Positions 40,122-49,718 of a DNA stretch of 64,000 bases are shown here, one piece after another. This stretch comes from Armatimonadota bacterium (GTDB lineage Bacteria; Armatimonadota; Fimbriimonadia; Fimbriimonadales; Fimbriimonadaceae). Position numbers and translations under genes: made by a program. Every line of letters begins with the position of its first letter. Position 1 is the stretch's first letter. Location: NCBI GenBank assembly GCA_018268355.1, contig JAFDWR010000004.1, positions 496,404-560,403 on the forward strand. Reading direction: 5' to 3'. Under the pieces are notes generated by a model that saw nothing but the letters and a program-made list of their open reading frames with translations, was not told the origin of the DNA and did no database searches.

Positions 40122-42080
40122 GTGAGGCGGTTCATCAAATCATTAACGGGGAAGGTTGTTGCGCACATCGTTTCGATGGCGCTTGTGCTGCCGACCATCA
40201 CCCTCTGTCTCGTTACTAGTCGAGCAAATGCCCAGCTGGTTCAAAACCCGCTGTGGGCAGTGCTCCCGTTTAGCTATCGGAAGGATAGCGGCAAGCCATT
40301 CAGCAATACGGCTGCCGATGCTATCTTCACCGAACTCTCGAAGCGAGCTGGCCAGTTCAAGCCACAGATCGACATCGTGGCCAACGAGCAGGTGGTCCGC
40401 ACGATCGAGACTCTGGGTCTGACCACGCCGGTCACCGATCCGAACAGCGTTCGACGAGTGGGCGACGAACTCCGCGCGAGCAAGCTCGTGCTTGGTGAGA
40501 TCGTCGATTACATCGTTTCCGACGCCAATGGAAGCAAGCAAGCCAAGGTCCTGATGGTCGTTCGCGTTCGCGACGTTGCCTCGGGTCTTGACGTCAACGG
40601 CGTTGCCGTCGAAGCATCATCGAGCCTTCGACCGAGCAGCACGGCCAACGACGCGCTCGTGAATGAAGCCCTTTCGACGGCTTCGAGCGATGCTATCTTC
40701 AAGCTGCAGTCGCAGTCGCTCCCGACCGCGACCGTCATGAACACCCAGCCGGACGGCACCGCGCTGATCAACCAAGGAACCCGATCGGGCTTCAAGAAGG
40801 GTCAGCAAATCGTCGTTCAGCGTGGCCGCCAGCAGGTGGCGACCGCCGAAGTCATTGATGTGGACGCTGACAGCGCGACCATTCGCGTCAAGCGTGGCAT
40901 CAAGGGCATTCAGCCGTCGGACCGCGCCACGGTCATCTTCGAAACGCCGGACGTCTTCGGTCTCCGACCGGATGGCAAGATCAGCGCGCCCAAGCCCCGC
41001 AACCGCGGTAACAATAGCGGCCTGATCTCGGTGGTTCTCGTTCTTGGTCTCATCGCGCTCGTCGCGACGGGCAGCGGATCGGGCGGACAAGAGCTCATTG
41101 CTCGAATCAATGTTCAGCCTGGACTTGAGGGTTCTGACCCTGTTATTCGACTCAACTGGACGGGCAACGGCTTTGGCGTGGGCAACGTCAACCGCGTTCA
41201 GTACCAGATCTATCGAAACGACGATGGTTATGCTTCGCCGGTTGGCGTGAGCACCTCGCCCGAATTCGTGGATCGACTCACTGCACAGGGCGGCGCTCAG
41301 TGGCAGTCCTTCGCTCCGGGTTCGACGATTGGTTCGACCTGTAACCCGCTTCCGGGTGCGACGACCTATCCTGGTCGACCGCTCGTGAACGGACGACAGT
41401 ATAGCTACCGCATCGAGCTCGTCTACCGCATTCTGCAGTCGGAACTTCCCGGCGGCGGCGGCGGTAACAACGGCGGAAACGCTGGTGGCAATGTCGGTGG
41501 AAACGTCGGTGGTAACGCTGGTGGAAACGTCGGCGGAAACGTCGGCGGCAACGTCGGCGGTAACGTCGGCGGCAACGTCGGTGGAAACGTCGGCGGCAAC
41601 GTCGGTGGTAATAACGGCGGCGGCGGCGATGGCTTTTGCTACTTCGTTAGCGACCGAACGCAGACTCAAGGTCTTGTGACGTTCTTGACGCCTCCTCTCC
41701 AGCAGAGCCCGGCGCGAGATGCAGTCTTGATCGGCCCGACCACGTTCACCTTCCTCAGCTCGCTCGGCGTTGACCCGATCACGCTTGAGTACTGCCTCGA
41801 GATCTCGTCGGATCCTGGCTTTGCCAAGGGTAAGACGGTGGCCTTCACCAACAATCGACTGTTCAGCGGAAGCAGCGGCGTTCTGTCCATCGGACCGATC
41901 GACGTCAGCACGATCCTCACCACGGTGACGACCCCGCTCTACTGGCGCGTTGGTGTTCGCAACCCGCTCGATAATCCTCTGCCGGTGGCAGACCCGAGTG
42001 GTCAGCGGTACATCTTCCCGCAGGGTGGCTTCCAGTTCACCCGGCCTGGAATCACGCCGCCGCCGCCTCCTGCTGAGTAA
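40122..42080 (+). CDS. Secreted protein with LpoB/CsgG-like domain and GGNV repeats
   Basis: 652 residues. N-terminal signal (VVAHIVSMALVLPTITLCLVTSRANA). Residues ~38-165 (LWAVLPFSYRKDSGKPFSN, VANEQVVRTIETLGL, VGDELRASKLVLGEIVDYIV) follow the strand/helix pattern of CsgG/LpoB-type lipoprotein domains; then a small beta domain (GTRSGFKKGQQIVVQRG), a hydrophobic helix (LISVVLVLGLIALVATGSG, ~303), a fibronectin-III-like part and a run of 13 GGNx tetrapeptides. The role is probably at the cell envelope. GTG start with a GGAGG site upstream. Function not known; the CsgG/LpoB assignment is tentative. Confidence 0.7.
   Translation: MRRFIKSLTGKVVAHIVSMALVLPTITLCLVTSRANAQLVQNPLWAVLPFSYRKDSGKPFSNTAADAIFTELSKRAGQFKPQIDIVANEQVVRTIETLGLTTPVTDPNSVRRVGDELRASKLVLGEIVDYIVSDANGSKQAKVLMVVRVRDVASGLDVNGVAVEASSSLRPSSTANDALVNEALSTASSDAIFKLQSQSLPTATVMNTQPDGTALINQGTRSGFKKGQQIVVQRGRQQVATAEVIDVDADSATIRVKRGIKGIQPSDRATVIFETPDVFGLRPDGKISAPKPRNRGNNSGLISVVLVLGLIALVATGSGSGGQELIARINVQPGLEGSDPVIRLNWTGNGFGVGNVNRVQYQIYRNDDGYASPVGVSTSPEFVDRLTAQGGAQWQSFAPGSTIGSTCNPLPGATTYPGRPLVNGRQYSYRIELVYRILQSELPGGGGGNNGGNAGGNVGGNVGGNAGGNVGGNVGGNVGGNVGGNVGGNVGGNVGGNNGGGGDGFCYFVSDRTQTQGLVTFLTPPLQQSPARDAVLIGPTTFTFLSSLGVDPITLEYCLEISSDPGFAKGKTVAFTNNRLFSGSSGVLSIGPIDVSTILTTVTTPLYWRVGVRNPLDNPLPVADPSGQRYIFPQGGFQFTRPGITPPPPPAE
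41460..41615 (+). repeat. Tandem 12-bp repeats coding GGNx units
   Basis: Thirteen in-frame 12-bp units encode GGNN, GGNA or GGNV. The unit length keeps the frame, so copy-number changes would only alter linker length. Confidence 0.9.
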
Positions 42081-42111
42081 CTTGACTAAATCCTGACGCG
42101 CACTCACACAA

Positions 42112-42151
42112 CCCCTTTAGGTGAAAATGAAACATTTTTCGCCTAAAGGGG
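42112..42151 (+). terminator. Long hairpin between two secreted-protein genes
   Basis: An 18-pair imperfect hairpin (one G-U pair, one bulge) starts with CCCCTTTA and ends with its complement. No T run follows. It may weaken read-through or protect the upstream mRNA. Confidence 0.6.
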
Positions 42152-42169
42152 ATCAGATTTGGAGTATCG

Positions 42170-44623
42170 ATGAAGAAGCAATTATTTCTCGCTCTTGGAT
42201 TGGTTGGGCTAACCGGGGGGTTGGCGAGCCTGGCTGATGCACAAGCCTCTTGGGCAGTTTGTAACGCTCCAACGAGTCCCTATTCCACGCCCTTTGTCGT
42301 CGCGGGCCCGATCGCAAACCCCCTCATCGGTTTTGCCGTCGGTATCACCGGCTCGGTGACCTATGGCGGTGGACCTGGCCCGTGCTTTGCCACGGCAGTC
42401 TCCCGCGAAGTCCCCGGTCGATTTGGCCTTGTGACCGGACCCTCGGGCTCTCGCCAACTCGCTGACGACAACAACATGCCGTTGACCTTCGGTATGCCGG
42501 AAGCTCCGGCAGGTTGCTGGTCGCAGCTCGCCGTCGTCATCGACGGTACGGTGACGCCGATCACCTCGGCCGGTGGATTCTTTGCCGGTAACGGTGGACG
42601 CTACACCTACTACGAAATTACGCAAGACAGTATCCGGGTCAAGATTCAGCTTGACACCCGCGGTGACGCCGTTCGGGCTCAGTACGACCTGAGCAACAGC
42701 GACACCGACCCGCACACCGTCTCCATGTGGTACACGGCGGTGCCGTCGTTCATCACTGGTGGTGGCGAGCGAGTCAACGGTGGCGAAGGTTCGGGCGGAC
42801 GATGCTTCATCTCCATCCCCGGACGACCTGAGCCGCAGACCGAGCAGCGCATTGTGCGAACGCTCGATCCGGGCCGATTCCCGACCCACGTCGACTTCAC
42901 CCTCGACCAGGCGCGACCGGCTGGCCTTCGCGTTGAGCTCGGCAAGACGCCGAACAATCTCGACTCGAGCGGCGTGAACTCGGACGCAACCGACATCGAA
43001 GAGATCGTCATTGGTGGCTTCTCGACCGTCAACGGTTGGAATGCTGCGGGCGACTCGCCCTTCGCAGACGGAATCATCGCCGACCGACCGTTTGGCCTCG
43101 CCAGCTTCATCACGAAGATGCCGACCCGAACGCTCGCCGCGAATGGCAGCACTCGATTCGTTCAATATCTTCGACTTCCGTGGGCCCGAACCAGCCTTCC
43201 GGGCGGCTACGCGGCAACGGTCGACGCACCCCTCGTTCTTAACTCGAACGGTGGCGCGCTGAACCCGAACCCGTTCCGAGTCCGAGTCTGGGTTGACAAC
43301 GTTGCCCTCGGTAACCCGAGCGTCCCGCAAACCGGTGTTCCGATGAACAACACGGCGGTGACGATCACCTTCCCGAAGATCAACAACAACACCACGCCGA
43401 GCGGCCTCGCCCTCAGCGCCGACGTCCCCCAGAAGACGATCAACAGCATCGCTTGGAAGAGCACGGGCTTTACCGAGTTCAATGTCTCGTCCGACGGATC
43501 GCAAGGTGGCGACCTGCCTTACCGCATCGTCGTCGACTCGCCGACGTTCGGCAAGAAGACGATCGACGGAACGATCAAGGTCTCGGTGACCCCGCGACTG
43601 ACTCTCCAGAAGTCGCCCAAGGCTAACCTCGTCGCCGTGCCGTGGGTCTTCGCCGACTCCGCTTGGTTCAAGGTTCTCAACATCCCGACTTCGGTCTTCC
43701 AGGCTTTCGACTGGGATAACACGCAAGCTGGGTATGTGAACTCGACCTCGCCTGAGCGCGGTAAGGGCCACTGGATCGTCTACACGGGTGCAAGCAACCC
43801 GCTGGTCCAGACGCTCGCTAGCTCGCCGACTCAGCCAATCGACCTCTTCACCGGTGCACCGCAGATTCAGCTCCGTCCGGGCTGGAACCTGATCGGCAAC
43901 CCCTACAACTACAGCTTCCCGCTCCGCCAAGTGCAGGGCGTCAGCCAGGGTGGTTCGGGCACGTCGCAAGACTGGCTCGGCCTCGTGGCAGAAGGTGCAG
44001 TGGCGAACTTCCTCGCCTATTGGGATTCGGTGAACTCGCGCTACGTCTACGTCTCGGCCGAAGCTTCGGTCCTGCCGAACCTCGGCTACTGGATCTTCGT
44101 GACCTCGGCGCAGAACGTGACCCTGCAGTTCCCGCCGGTCAACTCGCTCGGAGTGGCCAGCGTTCAGCCGGGCAACGACGTCAACTGGAAGCTCCAGGTC
44201 GTTGGTCGAACGCAGACGGAAATCGATGATCAAAACTTCATCGCCAACGTCAGCACGCCGAACGCCACCACGCGAAACCAGATCATGGAGCCGCCGGCAG
44301 CCCCGGTGACCAGCCTCCAGGTCTACTTCACGGGCCAAACGCTCCGAGGAATCCTCCCGCTCGCCCAGACGATCGGCATCGGCAACGGAACTCAAGAGTT
44401 CCCGCTGGTTGCTCGAACGCTCAAGGCGGGTACGGTGACCCTCACCTGGCCGGGTATGGACAGCGTCCCCTCGAACTACCGAGTGATGCTCGTCGATAAC
44501 GCGACCGGGCGACAGTACAACATGCGGCAGCAACAGAACTTCATCTTCGCTGCCGGTGCGAACTCCACGCGAAACTTCACGGTTCGACTGATCTCGAACG
44601 TCGAAGCAGCCCGCGGAAACTAA
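42170..44623 (+). CDS. Large secreted protein, unknown function
   Basis: 817 residues with a signal peptide (LFLALGLVGLTGGLASLADAQ). Rich in Pro, Thr and aromatic residues with beta-type segments. Two Cys-containing segments near the start (WAVCNAPTS; GPCFATAVS) and a repeated RPGWNLIGNPYNYSFPL / LPNLGYWIFV arrangement typical of surface proteins with beta-sandwich modules are visible. The C-terminus (NSTRNFTVRLIS) lacks a PEP-CTERM tail. TTTGGAG lies 5 bases before the ATG. It shares the transcription direction and probably the envelope location with the preceding gene. Not recognised. Confidence 0.72.
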   Translation: MKKQLFLALGLVGLTGGLASLADAQASWAVCNAPTSPYSTPFVVAGPIANPLIGFAVGITGSVTYGGGPGPCFATAVSREVPGRFGLVTGPSGSRQLADDNNMPLTFGMPEAPAGCWSQLAVVIDGTVTPITSAGGFFAGNGGRYTYYEITQDSIRVKIQLDTRGDAVRAQYDLSNSDTDPHTVSMWYTAVPSFITGGGERVNGGEGSGGRCFISIPGRPEPQTEQRIVRTLDPGRFPTHVDFTLDQARPAGLRVELGKTPNNLDSSGVNSDATDIEEIVIGGFSTVNGWNAAGDSPFADGIIADRPFGLASFITKMPTRTLAANGSTRFVQYLRLPWARTSLPGGYAATVDAPLVLNSNGGALNPNPFRVRVWVDNVALGNPSVPQTGVPMNNTAVTITFPKINNNTTPSGLALSADVPQKTINSIAWKSTGFTEFNVSSDGSQGGDLPYRIVVDSPTFGKKTIDGTIKVSVTPRLTLQKSPKANLVAVPWVFADSAWFKVLNIPTSVFQAFDWDNTQAGYVNSTSPERGKGHWIVYTGASNPLVQTLASSPTQPIDLFTGAPQIQLRPGWNLIGNPYNYSFPLRQVQGVSQGGSGTSQDWLGLVAEGAVANFLAYWDSVNSRYVYVSAEASVLPNLGYWIFVTSAQNVTLQFPPVNSLGVASVQPGNDVNWKLQVVGRTQTEIDDQNFIANVSTPNATTRNQIMEPPAAPVTSLQVYFTGQTLRGILPLAQTIGIGNGTQEFPLVARTLKAGTVTLTWPGMDSVPSNYRVMLVDNATGRQYNMRQQQNFIFAAGANSTRNFTVRLISNVEAARGN

Positions 44624-44638
44624 GCACACCGAAAACCT

Positions 44639-44683
44639 AGTGCGGGACGGCCAGAATATTGGCCATCCCGCACTTTTCGTTTT
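44639..44683 (+). terminator. Terminator
   Basis: A 14-position stem with one mismatch (44639-44652 with 44661-44674) is followed by TTTTCGTTTT. Confidence 0.88.
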
Positions 44684-44708
44684 GCGTTTCCGTCTATCCT
44701 AGGTGGTG

Positions 44709-46700
44709 ATGCGGATTTGGAAGCCCATCTACGTCTTGTTGGCGATCTTGATCGCTGCCTTTGGCGTTGCTTCCGGAGTCCAAATTCGGCTTGAGCCCGA
44801 GAGCAATGTGGGTGTCGCCGATCAGCGAAGCACCCTCACCATCACTGCCACGCTCTTCACCGGCCGCGGCGAGCTCGTTCCCGATGGCACGCCCGTCGTC
44901 TTCGAGGCGACCAATGCGACCTTCCGCGAGAACGCGGTCACCACGGTCCAAGGCCGTGCACGAGCGGTGCTTATCTCTCCCGCGATTCCGGGCACCTGCA
45001 CGATTACCGCGTCCGCGCCCAGCTTTGGCGCGATCAGCAAGACCGAGATCGAATTTTTCAGCGATCGTTCACTGCTGAAGTCGGCAAAGGACTTTATCGA
45101 AGTCGTTGCGCCGAACCCGCTCGCCTACAGTCCGAGCAAGAAGCTCCTGAACGCCTCCGGAAAGGACCTCGGAGTCCGCGTCCGCTATCGAGACATCCTC
45201 ATTAGCGCGGACGACGTCCAGATCGACGTTCCGAACTACATCGTCCGCGCCCGAAAGGCAGTGGTGAAGATTGGACGCAACGAGATTCCCGTCGAACAGC
45301 TTTGGTTCCGATTGAACGCCCGAAAGGGCTTCGCGGTCGGCACTCGCAATGCCGATTCACTCGTGGACGTCCGTTCCGCAGGGCCGGTTCTGGTCCCCGT
45401 GGTCGAAGCTCGTCCGTCGCTCGGCCTCGCCGAAATCTCGAGTAGCGGCCTGAAGGCAACCGAAGAGGGATTCTCCGAAGGGCAGTTCAAGTTCGTTGAC
45501 GACGACGAGTCGATCACCACGATCCTCGCCAAACGGTGCGTGGCCTTCCCGCGGCGCGAGCTGCAGTTCCAAGATGCGACGATCACGGCGGGCGGAGCCA
45601 AGGTCGCGAAGATTCCGCTTTACCGAATCGGCATCGAGGGCACCGACGCCAACGCATTCCAGATCTTCACGGTGCGCGATAACAAGATCGGCATCGACTA
45701 TCCCTACTTCCTCAATCTCCAGCCCGGATTGACCACTAACCTTCGCCTGCGCACCGGCGAAAGCTACAGCCGTGGTCTTGGCGCTTCCAGCCGCATCTCG
45801 CTCGACTATGAGATGCAGTGGAACCGCGGCGACGAGATGAACGGCGGCCTCATCCTCTCCGGCATGACCCGAAAGGACTGGAGCCTCGGCGCGCGGCAGT
45901 TCATTCGCTTCGGCGACGATTCTACGCTGAGCCTGAATGCCGACATGGCGGCCCAGCAGTCGCTCTTCGGCTCGCTGAACTACTCCAAGCCGTTTAAGGG
46001 CTTCGCGCTCAATCTGATTTCGACGAACAACCGGTCGCTTCGTGGGCCGCAGTTCAGCTTCCTTTCGAACGCCCTCAACCTGGAGAGCGACCCAATCCGC
46101 AGCAAGAAGAGCCCGATCACGCTGTTCTATGGCCTGAGCGCAACCTACGATGCCAATCGGTTCAACGGGACGACGACCGAGAACCGCACCTTTGGCATGC
46201 GGCTCCGATCGATGCTCACGCCCCAGGCGGTTGACCGAAACACCACTCTCAATGCAAGCGCGTCGGTAACGAGGACGCTCGGCCGTACGTCGCAGCCGTT
46301 CGTGGTCTCGGGCAGCATGTCGCTCGCGCGGCAGATCAACTCCCAGGCGAGCATGCTCCTGATGTACGACTACCTCGACGACGGCTTCAACAGCCGCCAA
46401 GTCGGTAAGCATCGCCTGACCATCACGGGAAACATCAACGCGGGTCGGTTCAACATGAGCCTTTATGGCAACCGCGCGATCGACGTCCCGCGGCTGAACA
46501 TCTTCCTCGACGTTGCCTATGGCATCGGCGGCAAGTGGGGCCTTGCTTACTCGCACACGTACACGCAGTTCAACACCGAAATCACCAACGAGTTCTTCCC
46601 GATGCTGACCTACAACCTGGGCCAGCAGACGATCGGTCTCGCATGGTCAAATCGCACAAAGCGGTTTGGATTGCAACTCCTCGGAACCACTTTCCGCTAA
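44709..46700 (+). CDS. LptD/OstA-like outer-membrane protein with Ig-like domain
   Basis: 663 residues. Hydrophobic N-terminus (IYVLLAILIAAFGVASG), then a bacterial Ig-like (Big_1-type) domain: TLTITATLFTGRGELVPDGTPVVFEA and AIPGTCTITASAP (in parts). Residues ~150-220 (VRYRDILISADDVQIDVPNYIVRARKAVV in part) resemble the OstA beta-jellyroll that carries LPS, and from about 330 a series of amphipathic strands ends in FGLQLLGTTFR with a terminal aromatic-Arg pair typical of outer-membrane barrels. A role in LPS transport or assembly is likely. ATG at 44709 has TATCCT 8 bases upstream; two in-frame GTG codons precede it. Confidence 0.65.
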   Translation: MRIWKPIYVLLAILIAAFGVASGVQIRLEPESNVGVADQRSTLTITATLFTGRGELVPDGTPVVFEATNATFRENAVTTVQGRARAVLISPAIPGTCTITASAPSFGAISKTEIEFFSDRSLLKSAKDFIEVVAPNPLAYSPSKKLLNASGKDLGVRVRYRDILISADDVQIDVPNYIVRARKAVVKIGRNEIPVEQLWFRLNARKGFAVGTRNADSLVDVRSAGPVLVPVVEARPSLGLAEISSSGLKATEEGFSEGQFKFVDDDESITTILAKRCVAFPRRELQFQDATITAGGAKVAKIPLYRIGIEGTDANAFQIFTVRDNKIGIDYPYFLNLQPGLTTNLRLRTGESYSRGLGASSRISLDYEMQWNRGDEMNGGLILSGMTRKDWSLGARQFIRFGDDSTLSLNADMAAQQSLFGSLNYSKPFKGFALNLISTNNRSLRGPQFSFLSNALNLESDPIRSKKSPITLFYGLSATYDANRFNGTTTENRTFGMRLRSMLTPQAVDRNTTLNASASVTRTLGRTSQPFVVSGSMSLARQINSQASMLLMYDYLDDGFNSRQVGKHRLTITGNINAGRFNMSLYGNRAIDVPRLNIFLDVAYGIGGKWGLAYSHTYTQFNTEITNEFFPMLTYNLGQQTIGLAWSNRTKRFGLQLLGTTFR

Positions 46701-46704
46701 GCTA

Positions 46705-48507
46705 ATGCGCAGTATGGTGCGCGCGTTTGGCGCCCTCTTCGTTCTCTGTTGGGCGGTCGTCAGTTTTTCCCAGTCTTTTGGCCGGTTTGGCTACACCCAG
46801 TCGCCAGAAATCGGCGGCTTCCGGGTCGACAAAGAATCGATCACGATTGTCGCTCCGGGCATGGAGCCGATGCGGTTCCCCGGCGCGGCAAAGACCTGGC
46901 GACCCCAAGAGACGTCGGCGGAGCGACAGTTGGTCCAAATGGGTGGTGGCTTACGCCGCCCGGTGAAGGCGCGGCTCGACCTCGCTGCCCCCGGACCTGA
47001 GTTCTACTTTGAATCAGGCATGGAGCTCGACCTCAATGGCATCGGCGCGCCCTATATCAGCTGGAGCGACGGCACCTCCGGGGCCAACGTTCCGACGCCC
47101 GAGTGCAACTGGGTGCTGCTCACCTTCCGCGACCAAACGCCGCCGATCCTGGTGCTGATGCAATCGGGAACGGGTACGTTCACGGTGAAGGGCAAGCCCG
47201 GCGCGTGGCGACTCGCGACGGACGGCGTCTATAAGGGCTGGATTCGATTCGTCTTGCCGTTCGGCACCGACCCGCTTCCTGCCGCCAATGCGGCCACCCT
47301 CGGAAAGGTGCTGCGCGACCTCGAGCCGCTGCTGAAGACCTACCAAGCGCCGACCCCGAAGCTGCTCAAGCGCGTGGTCGAGTCGGACCGGGTTTCGGTG
47401 GCGGTGGAGTGGATTTACGATGGCCCGGGTGCCGTGGTGCCGAGCGCGGTGCTCGGCGCGAAGAAGGGCGGCTATGGCATCGGGATCTCGCCCAAGCTGA
47501 CCGAGCTGCCGGGATGGTTTTCCGAAGGGCCGCGTGCGGTCCTGCCGGGCAATGTGTTGCGCGTTCGGTTCCCCATGCGAAGGATTCCGAGTGGGCGCGG
47601 CCTTGGCATCGGCGATGCCCGGTTTGAAGCGGCTGCGAACACCTCGGCGTTTGATATCCCCGGCGTGGTCGAGCTCGCGCTCCAGAATCTGTCGATGTCG
47701 CGCGACATTTCGGTGAGCGTCTCGGCGGAAGACGTCCTCGCGAAGTACCTCCAGGATGCAGACTATGCCACCGAGCCTTACACCGGCGGCGCGCTGCCCT
47801 TCACTAAGCAGGGGCATGGCATGGACCTCGCCGCCGCCCATGCGCTGCTCATGCAGTCGATTTCGGTCAGCGTTCGGTCCGATTCTGAAGCGAATGGGCT
47901 GCTCACCTCGCTGCTTTGGCGGCGCGACGCCCAGACCTGGATGCTCATGGCCGACGACCACAATGTCGCCCGCCGGGCAACCACCCTCGCGAGCATGGCG
48001 GGCCTCCTTTGTCCCGAAGACGACCGCCGAGCCGAAGCAGGCATGCTCCAGGCCGGTCTCGCCGCCGACCAATGGCTCCTCGATCAGCGCAAGAAGCGCG
48101 GCGAAGTGATCGGACCGATGATCGATTCCCTCGGTGCGGCGCGGAACACGCTCTTTGGCATCCAAAAGACCGCGCTCGACCCCGCGGCCCTGCTCCTTTC
48201 CAGCCCCATCCGAGTTTATGGCACCGAGGCGTTCTTCACCGAGCGCCAAGGGGACCAGATCACCCTGCGATGGGAGGCGGGCACCACCAAGGCGGGTCAA
48301 TTCAGCCTCGCTTGCAGCTTCCCGACAAAGATCGTGAACGTAAACCTTAAGTCGCTGGAGACGCGCACGCTCGGCGGGATGACCACGCTGCGGTACGAGC
48401 CCAGCAAGGCGGGCATCTGCGAGATCAAGATCACCGTGCCCAAGTGGGTCGGCGATCTGCCCACCGCAGTGCAGCCCCCCGGATTTGTTGAGGTTAAGGT
48501 TCAGTGA
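46705..48507 (+). CDS. Secreted protein, unknown function
   Basis: 600 residues starting 4 bases after the LptD-like gene. Signal peptide (AFGALFVLCWAVVSFSQS). The N-terminal half is beta-rich (ESITIVAPGMEPMRFPG, WVLLTFRDQTPPILVLMQ); the second half has helical segments (TLASMAGLLCPEDDRRAEAG, QAGLAADQWLLDQRKKRGE) that look like an alpha-solenoid or (alpha/alpha) barrel as in some polysaccharide-active enzymes, then a final beta part. No catalytic pair could be identified. Its coupling to the barrel gene suggests an envelope or polysaccharide role. Confidence 0.68.
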   Translation: MRSMVRAFGALFVLCWAVVSFSQSFGRFGYTQSPEIGGFRVDKESITIVAPGMEPMRFPGAAKTWRPQETSAERQLVQMGGGLRRPVKARLDLAAPGPEFYFESGMELDLNGIGAPYISWSDGTSGANVPTPECNWVLLTFRDQTPPILVLMQSGTGTFTVKGKPGAWRLATDGVYKGWIRFVLPFGTDPLPAANAATLGKVLRDLEPLLKTYQAPTPKLLKRVVESDRVSVAVEWIYDGPGAVVPSAVLGAKKGGYGIGISPKLTELPGWFSEGPRAVLPGNVLRVRFPMRRIPSGRGLGIGDARFEAAANTSAFDIPGVVELALQNLSMSRDISVSVSAEDVLAKYLQDADYATEPYTGGALPFTKQGHGMDLAAAHALLMQSISVSVRSDSEANGLLTSLLWRRDAQTWMLMADDHNVARRATTLASMAGLLCPEDDRRAEAGMLQAGLAADQWLLDQRKKRGEVIGPMIDSLGAARNTLFGIQKTALDPAALLLSSPIRVYGTEAFFTERQGDQITLRWEAGTTKAGQFSLACSFPTKIVNVNLKSLETRTLGGMTTLRYEPSKAGICEIKITVPKWVGDLPTAVQPPGFVEVKVQ

Positions 48508-49718
48508 GGTCGTTAGGCCCTGCCTTCCTTCGCTTGTTGATCGCAAGCGGGGCGGCATCGGTGGGCCTCAGCATGACCGCCGCCGCGCTGGCCTATGAGA
48601 TTTATGACGTCACCCGCCGGGACATCTCGGTGGGGCACCTTGGCCTCGCGGAAGCCGTTCCCGCGATCCTGCTGAGCCTCTTCGGTGGCTACCTTGCCGA
48701 CCGGTACGACCGAAAGAAGATCATCCTCACGTGCGTGGGGTTTGGGTCGTTCGTGGTCCTCGCGATGTGGCTTTCGGCAGGGTCTTTGCCCGGAATTCGG
48801 TTCATCCAGATCCTCGCCGCCGCCTTCGCGATCGGGATTGCGGGAGGATTGTCGCGCCCCGCGCTGTCGGCGATTGAAGCTCAGGTGGTCCCCGCGGAAC
48901 AGGCCCTGCGCGGTGCCTCGATCCTCAGCGTGGTGGGGACGACGTGTGCGATCGGTGGACCCGCCCTTTTTGGACAGGTCGCCAAGCATTGGAGCGTCGG
49001 CCACGGCTATCTCGTCGCAGGGATTCTGTGGTCGCTGTCCTGGTTCTTCATCCTCAGCCTGCACCCGACGCCCGCCGAGAGTCACCCGCCCGGAAAGCTG
49101 TTCGAAGGCATCGGCGAGGCGATCCGCTTTGTGTGGAAGTCGCAGGTCCTGCTGGGCTCGATGGCGCTCGACCTCTTTGCGGTCTTCTTTGGGGGCGCAG
49201 TGGCGTTGATCCCGGTCTTCTGCCGCAAGGTTCTCTTCGTCGGACCCGAGACCTATGGCTTGCTCGTGGCAGCGACGCCAATTGGCGCGGGGGTGGCGAT
49301 GCTGGTCTGCGCAATCCGTCCGCCTACCAAGAATCCGGGTTGGCTGTTCCTCGGCTGCGTCACCGGGTTTGGCCTGTCGATCATCGGGTTTGCCTATTCG
49401 CGGTGGTGGGTGCTCTCGGGGCTTTGTCTTCTGCTTAGCGGCGTGTTCGATGGGATCAGCATGGTCATCCGGCGGACGATTCTGAGGGTGTATTCTCCGG
49501 TGAAGATGCGCGGTCGAGTCGCAGCGGTGAGCTGGATCTTCATTGGGGCCTCGAACGAGCTGGGTGCGCTCGAAAGTGGTTACGCCTCGGAGTGGTTTGG
49601 TCCGGTCAACGCGGTCCTCATCGGCGGCATCATCACGCTGACCATCGTCGCCTTTGCCATGATCTTTGCTCCCAAGCTCCGCACGATTGACCTCGGGCCG
49701 CGCGAGGTCGAAGCATGA
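48504..49718 (+). CDS. MFS exporter (EntS/MFS_3-like)
   Basis: 404 residues with 11-12 hydrophobic segments. The loop motif between helices 2 and 3, GGYLADRYDRKKIIL, is the MFS signature; RPALSAIEAQVVPAEQALRGAS (in part) and RTILRVYSPVKMRGRVAAV match the drug/siderophore exporter group of MFS_3. The substrate is unknown. GTG start in a 4-base overlap with the gene before it, and a 4-base overlap with the next. Confidence 0.88.
   Translation: MRSLGPAFLRLLIASGAASVGLSMTAAALAYEIYDVTRRDISVGHLGLAEAVPAILLSLFGGYLADRYDRKKIILTCVGFGSFVVLAMWLSAGSLPGIRFIQILAAAFAIGIAGGLSRPALSAIEAQVVPAEQALRGASILSVVGTTCAIGGPALFGQVAKHWSVGHGYLVAGILWSLSWFFILSLHPTPAESHPPGKLFEGIGEAIRFVWKSQVLLGSMALDLFAVFFGGAVALIPVFCRKVLFVGPETYGLLVAATPIGAGVAMLVCAIRPPTKNPGWLFLGCVTGFGLSIIGFAYSRWWVLSGLCLLLSGVFDGISMVIRRTILRVYSPVKMRGRVAAVSWIFIGASNELGALESGYASEWFGPVNAVLIGGIITLTIVAFAMIFAPKLRTIDLGPREVEA

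Noticed and set aside
41460-41615. Tandem repeats considered as a CRISPR array
   Set aside because: Units are 12 bp, adjacent, in frame and without unique spacers.
42209-44629. An 806-codon open frame antisense to the large secreted protein
   Set aside because: Arg/Asp/Val-rich shadow of the real gene, which has a signal peptide and ribosome-binding site.
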